From contig OZ234493.1 in NCBI GenBank assembly GCA_965153455.1, positions 9,724,213 through 9,788,212 on the forward strand: DNA of 64,000 nucleotides, read 5' to 3'. The position numbers and the translations under genes were made by a program. Positions 33,871 to 44,839 of this stretch are shown here, in pieces (within the stretch, counting starts at the first letter, position 1; the number at the start of each line of letters is the position of its first letter). The notes beneath the pieces were generated by a model, which saw only the letters and a list, made by a program, of their open reading frames with translations, searched no databases and was not told the DNA's origin. Source of the DNA: Sphagnum compactum (Eukaryota; Bryophyta; Sphagnopsida; Sphagnales).

Positions 33871-36708
33871 TTTTTATATGCAATTTATAATGCAAATTTC
33901 AAGGCTTATGGACTCATTGATGTTAGTATAGGATAATTTATTTTGGATCATGATGTCATCCTCAATGAGACAATCACCTCTAACATCTATGTACTTGAAA
34001 AGACAATGCACAAGCAGTGGGTAATAGTTACTAACAATTTGACATTTCAAATCATGGTTTTGATGAGCTAGGTGGATGCACAATGGATTGAATAGTTCAT
34101 TAATGTTTTTAAAAAAATTCATAAAAAGTCTATCCTAATGTTAAATTTATAATTTGATTTGGTATCATTAGTTGAATGGTAATAAAATCTATCTATCAAA
34201 ACAATAAATCCTAAGGATTTATGAAAATTTGGTTTGATTGTAACCATTAAAAAATCCCTAACTTAACCCACTATGGGACCTTGGCATCACAAAAGGTCTT
34301 GGGTTCAAACCCAATGGTGTGCAAGTGAAACTCCTATCAAGTGTTTGCCAATGAGCTTGATTTGAAGGTGCCAATGGCTTGTTAGATCAAGTCTATTGTT
34401 TTGCTTCAAGAAAAATAAAAGAAAACCCCTAACTAAAATTTGGCAATAATTTTTGAAAAAAACATTTCATATAAACATTTATTATTTCATGTTACACCAA
34501 ATACTAAATCATAATATGAAATTTTATTTTATTTTTTAATGATTTGTGCACAATAATAGGAAGAAAGGGATTTTTTTAAAAGGTGTGTATTGTTTCATGG
34601 GATTGTTAGCATGAACTTTGTTCTTGGTTACAATTGTAATCCAACAACAATGCAAACTATGTGCAACTTTCCTATTGCATCATTCCTACGAAGGGAGATG
34701 AAGATTTGAAAGATGTGAGAGAGAGGTTAACAATATCAATCACACCCTTTTATCAATGGCACAAAAAAATATTAGCCTTTGCCCATGGGTGGGTTAAAGA
34801 AATACACACACACCTTTTCATTTTGTTTGTTTCAAGCAAGCAATAGGGAAGCGATGTGGGCCAAGTTGAACCTACACTAGTGTCTTTACATTCTTCAGCG
34901 AGGCATCTCGGTGGCCATATTAAACCCAACAAATGCTAGATTTGAGCTCAAAGGCCCTGATTAAGTCTAAGCATGGGATATCTAGAGTTTTTAGAGGCAA
35001 TCTAAATGAATTTTGAGTTTTTTACAATGTCACGTGTATCCTCTCTCGTTATCACAAAGTAAAATCCACCCTTCACTGGTTATGTGCTGGTTCCATGTGT
35101 GATCCCAAACAAATGTGTGGAAACACTGGTTACAATCTGGAACAGGCCCTGCTAGAACCTGATGGAACAGCCTCCTGCCTAATAAGAATGCTGTTGCCCA
35201 CCAGGCTTGACCCGTTCCTACGCTGAACGCTAGATTCTGTCGTACAAGAACAAGTAATGAATTGTTAAAGCATCCTATGGTCTACTACGAACAACCAGAG
35301 GGATTACCTTGAAAGCTGGAATGGCCTCAAGACTGACCCCTTCTCCTATACAAAAATTGCTAATTTTCGGCAGTGTAGTGAGAACCATCATTAGATACAC
35401 AGAACTGGGTCTTTATCTTTTTTTAACCTGTGGTTATGAATCTTAAGAATCTCCCTGATAACCGCCAGGGTCTGTGCCTGTTTCTAATATCCGCCCAACA
35501 CTGGTGTTGAGGAACGTCGGCAAATTCCAGGTTTACATCAAAGTCTTGACAGGACAAAGTTCAGTTCAAAAGTAGGAGATGCAACAGCAGAAGCAGCAAC
35601 ACAGGTTTGTAGTACATTTCTGGAAGAGAATTGGGTCCCTTGAAGCTTGTATTTAATTATATATATTAAACCGCATAAAATAATACCAAGGGTTTTTTTT
35701 CCCAATTACTTCTAATGAAGCAATCTCTACATCTCTACAGAGACAGGCAATTTCCAGCACACATTGTTATATACACATGTCCTGTATATACATATTGCTG
35801 ATTACTATCTTGAACAATGTTTTTTTCTCAAATTAGTGAAGTAGGCAGGTTGCCGGATCATGCACAAGAGTTCATCATCAAGACCCACAGGGTTTACAGT
35901 TTGAGGTTGTGGTTAGGATGAGGTTATTAAGGTCAAGATATATAAGCACATTGAAACCCCTAGTGGAAATTCTAAGTGCTCTCCTTGTTTTCAAAACATT
36001 GCAAGGAAGTAATCTTCAAGTTTGAAGGGGTGGTATCACCTTCATCCATGTTTTACAAGTTTAGATCTGTAATTTGGAATTGGGAAGGGGAAATCAGAAT
36101 CATGGAGTGGATGTCAATAGCAGCACTCTGTCAACAGGAGCACTAGGAAAAAGACTGAAAAAAAACACCGTAAACCCTAAATCAAAACTGAGGAGTGGTT
36201 TGATAAACAAGTCACAGTCATACACATGTTCAGGGACCTTCAACAGCTACATGTATTGACTGCCAACCATAAAATTCCCATTGCTCAAAGCAGGAGGGTG
36301 GAGAACAATGAGAGAAACTTCATAGAGGTAGCTTGCAAATTCACACAAGAGTTTTCTCAAATGGCCCAATAGTCAAGTGCAGCAGCAAACTGACAACTCT
36401 GAATCAGTAGTTGATTGCACACAGGAGTGGAACAATTTCTAACGGAGCAGAAAGCCTGGGACATGTTGTTACAGTCTCAAATTCCACTCCAGTTTCCAAA
36501 ATGACTCTGTACACAAGAGGAAAGAGGCACCAGACCTGTGTGGTACAAATGCTAGAGGCAAGAAATCAAAACTACACGAGGCTCCATGGCCCCTTTTTGC
36601 AGCGGTGCCCACATCTGATAACAGTGTCCAACTATGGTGGTATAATTATACCATTAGATATGCTATGAACGAAATGTACTTGATGTAGCAATTGAAAAAA
36701 CAGACTAC
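33871..36708. other. intergenic, no gene recognised
   Basis: The AT-rich left half gives way near 35000 to more balanced composition continuous with the PPR pseudogene. The segment at 34260-34420 holds GGGTTCAAACCC, a perfect Pol III B-box look-alike, but no matching A box. Nothing else could be assigned. Confidence 0.4.
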
Positions 36709-38290
36709 TAGCATGACCAATAGTCCATGCAAGAAACAGACACCATCCTCAAATTGATGAAAGTGATTGGCATCCCTCACCATGATTGCTCTCCTAGCTA
36801 TTTTTGAAATGAACTTTGCGAAAGTATTGCATTCTTCACAAACCCACAGATCTTCATTATTCAGAGTGGAGTACCAGGAGCTGCATTGATGAGCCACAAT
36901 GCAATATCCAGTTTCTCACTATGGTCACACAAATGGAACACCTTTTCTTTTTTTTCCACATCATGCAGAACAAATTTAGTGTAAGGCACATACCTGGCAT
37001 CATGCACAGGCCCTGACAATCTCTGCAGTTCTGCACAGATTTCAATCATCTGAGGGTGGGCTTGATCATCTACTACAAACATATACACCTCATCTTTCAA
37101 TTCAATTCAGGTGCAATCAGGCTGTTTCTTCGCACCTTTTTCCTTTCTTGGCCATTCAACACTCTCAGAGAGATGCCTGTTGCCAGCAGCAGCATAGATG
37201 TTTGATAGCAGCATGTAACCAGCAGCATTTCCAGGCTTCAATCCAAGAATTTGCTTAGCAACATGTTCTCCCATCTCCACATTACCATGAATTCTGCAAT
37301 TGCCAAGCAAAGCCATGGATGGTGCCACATGTGGTTTACAGGGCATTGCCTTCATCATATTCTCTGCCACCTGTAGATGGCCAGTACAGCAAAGAAGGCC
37401 AACCATGCAGGTGTTACATTCCAATGTTGCAGAAATCATGTACACTGTGATCATTGAAGCATAACACCACATGCCTTCATCCACTAAACATGAATGGCTA
37501 CAAGCGGACAGGAGACAAACAAAAAAAATCATGTCATCTGGCTGTACAACCTTCTTCACAAATCCATTCAAAATGTTTGAGAGCTTCCTTACCATGCCTG
37601 CACATGGCACATCCTCCAAGTATGGTGGTCCAAGTGACCACATCTTGAGATATCATCTTGATGAACACTTTCCAAGTATCCTCCATGCTCCCACATTTTG
37701 CATACATGTCAACCAAGTTATTCCCCACAAAGACATCAGACAAGAAACTGCTTTGAACGATCTGCTCATGAACACACCTGCCCTCTTCAAGCACAACCAC
37801 ACTGGCACATGCATTCAGCACCCCAACAAAAGTAGCAGAGCTTGGTCACACAGGCTCCTGTTGCTGTTGTCAACATAGTTGCAGTGTCTTCTGACCTTGC
37901 CGACATTTTCCATATCCCAATATCATGTTGTTCCAAGTAATCACATCTTGAGATGGCATCTTGTTGAACACTCTCTAAGCATCCTCAACGCTCCCACATT
38001 TTGCATACATGTCAATCAAGTTAGTACCCACAAAGACATCAGACTTGCAACCACTAATTTGAATGAGCTGTTCATGAATAAGCCTGCTGTCTTCAAATGC
38101 TCCTAAACCAGCATATGCACAAATCAAGGAACAAAAGTGAATTCATTAGGAGGAGCATTCCTTCTTGTTGCGTATGCTGGAAAAGCTGCATCACCTTCTC
38201 AGGTTGCCCATTCTTCACATATTTCGTAAGCTTCTGATTCCATGCAAAAAATATTCAATTGCACTGTGCTTGGTGCCATTGCAGCCATCT
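36709..38290 (-). pseudogene. PPR-DYW protein pseudogene
   Basis: Read on the minus strand, PPR motifs run from about 38290 with DVFVGTNLIDMYAKCGSVED, then LEEGRCVHEQIVQS, DVFVGNNLVDMYAKCGSMED and DVVTWTTILGG. The E-type region follows (AENMMKAMPCKPHVAPSMAL, CRIHGNVEMGE, AAGYMLLSNIYAAAGN). The DYW domain has VFHLCDHSEKLDIAL (HxE motif kept), CEECNTFAKFISK (CxxC kept) and VRDANHFHQFEDGVC. Stops interrupt it at several points, including a CGA-to-TGA-type change after PGTPL. A 1-nt shift near the end moves the S-C-M-D-Y-W tail (last codon near 36717) out of frame. Intact members edit organellar RNA (C-to-U); this copy cannot. The 5' flank around 38630 has AAACCCTAAACCC on the same strand. The wording resembles fern PPR families as I remember them. 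Confidence 0.88.
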
Positions 38291-38424
38291 CTGGTGTCAC
38301 CCACAGCAGGTTTCATCAGTTCTTGCATTTACTTAATTACCATCTGCAACACACTAGTACTATCCCACCACTAGTACAAAGGATGTAATTCTGCCAAAGT
38401 CTAGACAGTGGCAGGATAGCAACC

Positions 38425-38445
38425 GAGAGAGAGAGAGAGAGAGAG
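38425..38445. repeat. (GA)n microsatellite
   Basis: About ten uninterrupted GA units lie just upstream of the PPR relic relative to its strand. Confidence 0.9.
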
Positions 38446-38689
38446 CAACAAGATTGACATCAACAACAAGACCTACAGCTCCAATTGACATGCAAACACT
38501 GACAGGATTGATGTTCCCTTACCTTTCTGATCTATTATCCCACCATTGTGAAGGATCCAAAAAGAACTCCAGCCACAGTTTCTCTCTATCTAACCACCAC
38601 CAGGAACTGCAGAGAAAATTCTTCCTATCAAAGGGTTTAGGGTTTGGAGCCCAATCGCAATCTCCCTCAAAAATCAGAAGTTGACCCAA

Positions 38690-38960
38690 ATCCAATCCCT
38701 TGCAAGCATCCCAAGTTGACCCAAACTCTTGAACATTGGTTCTTCAAGTAGGCAAGTTGAATTTTATTTATTTATTTTAAAGTTGGCAAGTAGGTTAAAT
38801 TTTATAAGTTATTACTTTTAATTAGTTGTAGAACTTCATACTTATGCAACTTTTAGTTCTAATATGTTTTAAAACTTTGTACCTAGACAATCTTCAATCT
38901 TGAAGACTATGTAATCAAACTAGATTTTTGAATCAGGCCTGAAAGTTCTTGAATTAGAAA
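38690..38960 (-). repeat. dispersed repeat, minus-strand copy
   Basis: Reverse-complement similarity to 47460-47640: CAAGTAGGCAAGTTGAATTT and AAAGTTGGCAAGTAGGTT match the text around 47490-47525 read backwards. It is an unclassified interspersed repeat. Confidence 0.45.
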
Positions 38961-39889
38961 AAATTCTTGAAGTTTGGGTTTATGTTCATAGGTTTGGGGT
39001 CACATGGGTTTAAAGTCACAAGTTTGTGTTCACACATCAACTACTTTATTTTTCATATTCATCTTGAGGTCGCATATTTTGTATTTATGTTTATTGTCAA
39101 AGGTCCTCAAGCCACCTTCTTTGTCACATTTCTAAATCACTTTTGTTTTCACTTCTATGCTCATGTGTGTCGTCCTAAAACCTTAAGATTACATTTGTGT
39201 TGTTTTAATATTATTCATAGCAAAGTATCTCCATTTCACCATGGCAAAGGAGGACCCTTCCTTTTCAACGAGATGAACATGGTCATATTGTTATCCCACA
39301 TAGCTCACAATTCCCCATGAAAAAGTGTTATATACCACTTCAAAAATTCATCCAAAGGACACATAATAGAGTCCCACATTGTTGTCAAGCCTAAAAAGGT
39401 TGATTGCAAGCCAACACAAACACATTAATGTTGGCTATAACCATCATTAGCTTGACAAACCTTTTCAAAAAAACAAGAACATTCACTTGTTGAATGCAAA
39501 CCCAAGTTTTTATGCATATAGTTGAAGCCCATTCTCAATTCCTCTAATTTTGCATGGTAAATACAACAATAAACATTACGTTCCTTCAAACCTTTTATCC
39601 AAAAAGGATGCAAAGAATTAAATGACTATTTACCAATAATTATATCAAGGTGGGATTTCTAGAAACACAAGAAAAATTCCATTTGAAGACATAATAACAA
39701 CAAAAGAATAAAAATTTGTTTGGGAAACAATTGAACATGGCATTCAGTTCTAAGTAATAAATCCATGCAATTGCAATGTACATAAATCAACACAATAAAA
39801 TGCCTAATAGTTAGTCACTAAATATATCTAAATACTTAATAAAAGGTACCAACATTCCTTACTCATGCATTTAGCAAATAGTAAAATTG
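38961..39889. other. intergenic, no gene recognised
   Basis: AT-rich. Frames up to 117 codons (38967-39320) are Phe/His-rich and show no recognisable domain. Confidence 0.4.
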
Positions 39890-40646
39890 GAATATCATTC
39901 AAGAGTCATTGGACATTTTTATAGTTCATGTCCATGGACTATGAAACAACAAATTTCACTCTAAATACAATAAATGTCCAATGATCTCCATCTTATATCC
40001 CTACATTTCAAAATTACATGTTATGAGCATGTAACAAAAACTCATTACAATTTAATACAAGTCCTTAAAGTTCATGGATTTATTCACAAACCACCAAAAT
40101 AATTCCATTGAACCTTGCTATAAATCCTTGTAATTCAAGATCACTCATAATGAGAACATTACAACTCCACTATAACTTTAAACAAGCCCCCAAAGTCCAT
40201 GAATATTCACAATGATCACAAAAATAGTCCATTGAAATTTACAAGTTCTTGTAGTTCAAGAATATTCATAATGAACACAACAAAAATCCATTGAATCTTA
40301 ATACAAGTGCCCACAATCCATGAATACTCACAATCCCCACAAAAAAGTCATTGAAACACTACAAATGCCCAAAATCCATGAATAAAAAGTCCATTGAAGC
40401 ATCACAAGTCCCTACAATTCATCAGGATTATTCACAATGAGCACATCACAAGTCGATTGTAACCTAATTCAAATCCCCAAAGTTCATGAATATTCACAAT
40501 GATCACAAGAAAGTTCATTGAAGCTTCTACTACAAATCCTTGCAGTTACATATTACTCACAATGACCACATCACACATCCATTGCAATGTATTATGTGTC
40601 CTTAAATTAATACATGAATACATATGAGCACAATAAGAGTTCATTG
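39890..40646. repeat. degenerate tandem repeat, left part
   Basis: Units of about 70-75 bp alternate ATTCACAATGA.CACA, AAGTCCATTGAA..., TACAAGTCCC..AA and GTTCATGAAT-type phrases roughly ten times. Divergence is high. The MITE at 40647 interrupts the array; repeat-like text resumes at 41340 and 41660. Confidence 0.7.
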
Positions 40647-41335
40647 GGGTGAAAACACACTAAATGTGAATCATTTTTGTTCAAAAAAGGTGATGTATAA
40701 CAAGTATCATAATATGCAACAAATTAAAATCTTGATGGCATTCTTTGGCAAATTTTCTAAACGTAAGCAAAAAAAATTAGATTTGTATGACAACATTATA
40801 TTATGGAACTCATTAGTGCATTATGAATCAAATTTAATTTTGATCCAATGGTTAGATGAAGAGGATTGGATAAAATCAATGTACATACAATATATAATTT
40901 ATACTTTTTCAACGGCCATAGGGCCTCATGTTGTGATTCATAACACATTATTAAACAAAAGAAGAATGAAAAAATTATTGTAATGTTTAGCTACAAAATC
41001 TCTTCATCTTTCATTGGTAATGGTTTTCTTTTCAAATAAGAAGATTATTATGCATTCATTGTTCAAAAAGTGAAAAAATTAAATTAAATGGATTTTCAAC
41101 TATAAACTTTTAACTTCAAAATGGTATTAAATTCCTTTATGTATATCGATATCATTTGTTAGAAAAGAATTTAACCAAAAATTCCACCAACAACCCTAGT
41201 TTTGAAATATATGTAAATTATCAAATTTTTTGACGAATATTATAAATGTGATGTTGATACATTACAAAAAAATAAATTGTAAAAAGATTATACATGTGAC
41301 TATAGTTTAGAGGGGGGCATAATGTGCTTTCACCC
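40647..41335. mobile_element. 689 bp non-autonomous DNA transposon with ATTG target duplication
   Basis: The left end GGGTGAAAACACACTAAATG and the reverse complement of the right end GGGTGAAAGCACATTATG form terminal inverted repeats. ATTG flanks both sides (40643-40646 and 41336-41339). Removing the element and one ATTG gives GAGTTCATTGCAGCTT, close to the neighbouring repeat unit AAGTTCATTGAAGCTT at about 40526, so the empty site is supported by a local paralogue. A 119-codon frame inside (40624-40983) matches nothing I know. GGG ends with a 4 bp duplication do not settle the superfamily. Confidence 0.82.
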
Positions 41336-42577
41336 ATTGCAGCTTTCCATATGTCTTTTCATTTCATGGTCTTACAGCTCATTGATCACAACACGTGTCC
41401 ATTGAATTCTAGTTGCATATGTCAATAAGGTTTAATGGAAAAGAATATTGGGAAATCTCAAACATTAGATGCAAGTGCATAGAAACCACTACTAATGTCA
41501 ATGCATTCAAAGTTCATACAAATGTTTCACAATAACATTATCAAGAACCTAAAAACTCACAAATGAAGTACTTTATACTCAACATCATTGGCCATTACAA
41601 AAAAGAAGATGAGGACCTTACATATGATTATACATAAAAAAAGACCAATTCGTCCTACTCATTGATCACAAACAAATGTCCATTATAATCTTACATGTGT
41701 CAATTTTTGGCTAGTTGGATTTGGACTATGACCACACCCAATTAAATAATTACAAAAGAATCATACATTTGAGTTCTTTTCCATAAAATTCAAAAAACAT
41801 TTAACTTGAAACACATTATAATTCACAAAGGTGTAAAAAATTTAAAGTGTTATGAAGATGTTGACTAGTCCACTCTAGTTTGCACATTGTGAGATCTTAG
41901 AATCCTCCATTTAAAAGGGACTAAAGATGGGAAGAGACAAAAAAAAAAGTAGATTTGCAAAAGGAAAGATTAGAAGCTATGAATTCAGATCAATGTTAAA
42001 AGGCAAGGTAACATGAGCAAGTGTAATAAGGATTGATGGGCCTACACTAACAATCACAACATAAGATTTTACCTCCAATAGAATTTGAAGTGCATAATGC
42101 ACACATATAGACCCAAAATGCAAGGCATTAAGTAGTAGCACATGTTTTTGCCAACAAGTGTCTAACATCGTTTTGCCATCAAGATATGTTATCAAAATAA
42201 ACCACAATAGTCTATCTGAAATATAAACATCCACTAATATTCTAGCATTGCAAATGAATGAAACTTGATCATTTGTTGTTTACACACCCACCTAACAACC
42301 ATGGACAAATTCCAAGGGTGGACATTCAACAAATGTTTTCTATTTGTTTGAAAAATCTCTTTTTGAACTCATTAAAGCCTCAATATGATGTGTTTTCTTG
42401 CCAAATTTGTTTGATTATTAAACCTCTTCCCCTCAGTCAAGGACTAAATTAAACTTGAGAGGATTCCTTATTCAATAATAACTTGTTTTGAAAACTTTAA
42501 ACATCTAGGAACACTATAAACAATAAATGGATTTGAAAGCATTCTTTTCATGACTACTTTTTTAGCAAGGGGTCTAG
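41336..42577. repeat. continuation of the degenerate tandem repeat, then intergenic
   Basis: CTCATTGATCACAACACGTG, TGTCCATTGAATTCTAG and a second CTCATTGATCACAAACAAAT near 41658 continue the unit style of the array left of the MITE. From about 41720 no repeat or gene is recognised. Confidence 0.45.
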
Positions 42578-43368
42578 GGTGAACACACTACGGGGGGGAC
42601 CACTTTGGGCACTTTCATGACATGTATATAAAGTATATTTCTGCAAAACATATTGCATTTAATTTTGGGTTTCACTTTTAGTGTTTGGGTTTAATATTTT
42701 GATTTTTAGAAAGTTAATGATATTTAATATTATTTGAAATTATTTTTAAAAAAATTAAGCTTTAATTCAAGGAATAATGAGTATATTTATGGTATATACA
42801 CTATAATAAAGTTTGTTTCTACTTTTGGACTAGATTAAGTTTGGGTTGATTTAGTCAGCCAAAAAATGTTTGAAATGAAAATTTAAAAAATGACCCACCT
42901 CACATATCTTGTCATCTTCCATTTGAAAATGATAGTTTGTCAAAATGTTAATTTATCACATACTTATGGTCATTGACCCCAAAAACACCCATTTGTGATA
43001 TGATAATTATCAAACTTTTCAAACGGCTCACAAACTTATTCCAATCATATGGAATCATAATGTTTAATAGATACTACAAATTTCATAAAAACTAAAAATC
43101 ATTTCAATCATTTTTTTAATACATTTTCATTTTTTAATACACAATGACATACATTTTTTTGCCACAAATATACTTCAAATTTGTATAATATAAGTTGGAA
43201 AAATACTTTTCTTTGTGATTGAATTCTTTGTGTTATAATCTACCATATTATGCAAAAATTTTGGAAAAATATGTTTTAATATTACCATGGTTGAAGTTCA
43301 AACATGGACACCCCAGAAAACAATATAATGTGACAACATCTTTGGCCCCCCCGTAGTGTGTTTTCACC
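42578..43368. mobile_element. 791 bp inverted-repeat element with G-run termini
   Basis: The left end GGTGAACACACTACGGGGGG and the reverse complement of the right end GGTGAAAACACACTACGGGG match apart from one A-run length difference; both continue as G runs, giving about 24 bp of inverted repeat. The outermost GGTGAA..ACACACTA resembles the 40647 element. If the ends are read as CACTA (42586 and 43358), the flanks ACA and TGT are not a direct duplication, so that reading fails. The interior is AT-rich and non-coding. Confidence 0.72.
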
Positions 43369-43498
43369 TTCCAAGGAACATTAGTAGGCACAAATCCTAC
43401 CTTAGAAATATTCACTGCCTACTTAAAACAATACAAAATTCCATTCAATGCTCCATTTCAACACTTAAAATTTATGGTTTCATTACGCAAACAATTTT

Positions 43499-44428
43499 TG
43501 TTACAACCCTAACATTGGGTTTGCGACAAAGTGTGAAGTGCAAAGGCCCATGAAGCCAAAAATGTGTTTAGGTGTGAAACACACTTTCACAAATGGGGGA
43601 GAATGCAAGGGATGAAGCCTGATGACTCCCAAGTGCACTCCCACTTTGGGAGTTACACTCGTGTGGGAGTTGCGAATGTTCAGAGCCTTGGTTGAAAAGG
43701 CAAAAAACACCAAATTGGGCCCTTAAGATACCATTAGAAAGGTCTTGAAGCGTAAATGTTTAAAGTGCCCTCGCATTGTTCATTTAGACATGATTTACAT
43801 GAGTTATGATCAAAAGAAGGGGCGGGAATCAAATTGAATATTTCACTCCTGATCACAAATCCCTTGAAAGTAGGGGTCAAATGAGGTCCGATTAGAGCTT
43901 GTTATACACCGTTGGAAAGATGTTTTGAAGGGCTATAAAATATTGTCCTTGCACTCTCAAAATAAATTTTATTTGACAAATATATAAGCATCCAAAATTT
44001 TGAGACAACAAGAGTCCCAATTTTGGGACTCCCACTTGGGAGTCCCGGGGAAAATGACATTTGGATGTAGTCCCCGTGGAGAGGCATAGAGTATACTATA
44101 GGGAGTGGAGTGGTGCCTCCTCCCAAAGGTTGCGGGTCGTGTAAAGCTTGTGAGCCATGTAAAGTTTGTGCTTAAGGTTGTTCCTACTAAATCCGATGCA
44201 CCATTTCCATTCGACTTGCACTAACTACCCTATTTTCTTGGTTGTGCAGGTTGATATCATCTTGAACTCTCACTTGTGAGTTCGTCTTAGTCCCATCTCG
44301 GAACTCCAGCACGCCCTCCTACCGCCGAAGTGTTGCGAGTTAAAGAGCATGCCCCAACTTTCTTATTCTTCCGTTATTCCACTTTGGGACCCACCTTTGG
44401 GTCTCTTGAGGAATTTGGGGGCGTATCA
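43499..44428 (+). mobile_element. solo LTR-like element, copy 2
   Basis: This 930 bp copy starts TGTTACAACC and ends GCGTATCA. It shares ordered blocks with 11115-12002, including CACTCCCACTTTGGGAGTT, AGTTATGATCAAAAGAAGGG, ATAGAGTATACTATAGGG and ATCTCGGAACTCCAGC. Flanks ATTTT and ATTAT could be a 5 bp duplication with one change. No internal coding region adjoins either end. Confidence 0.72.
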
Positions 44429-44839
44429 ATTATGATGGATTGTTTTTACAAAAAAAATTCCTTACAACTAATGTTCCTTTTACTCATTTCTATTTCCTTA
44501 TTTAAACAATATCTATGGTTTAAATATATTTAGATTTATTAGAAACTCAAAACATAACAAATACAAAATAACAATCCATGTTTCTTCATCAAATCTACAC
44601 TTTTTTCTTTACTCATAATTGAACATATCAACAATATGTAGTTTTAGAATATAGAAATCAAAACTGAAAACATGAAAAATATATGGTTTTTCAATACCAA
44701 CATAATTTTGAACTCAAAATGTGTGTCTTTGTTTAACTCTGGCAACTCTTTCTACTTAACTTTATGTGTAAAACAACAAGTCTTAAACTCCAAATAATTT
44801 CCAAAACCTCATCCATGATCACTTCCCGCCAAAAGTAAT

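Noticed and set aside
34260-34420. tRNA-derived SINE or tRNA gene, from a GGGTTCAAACCC B-box match
   Set aside because: No acceptable A box at the right distance and no cloverleaf could be drawn.
42586-43358. CACTA element defined by CACTACGGGGGG ends
   Set aside because: The flanks are ACA and TGT, which are complementary rather than a direct 3 bp duplication; the inverted repeat extends beyond CACTA.
11115-44428. A single giant LTR retrotransposon bounded by the two LTR copies
   Set aside because: The copies are 32 kb apart, strongly diverged and have different flanking duplications.
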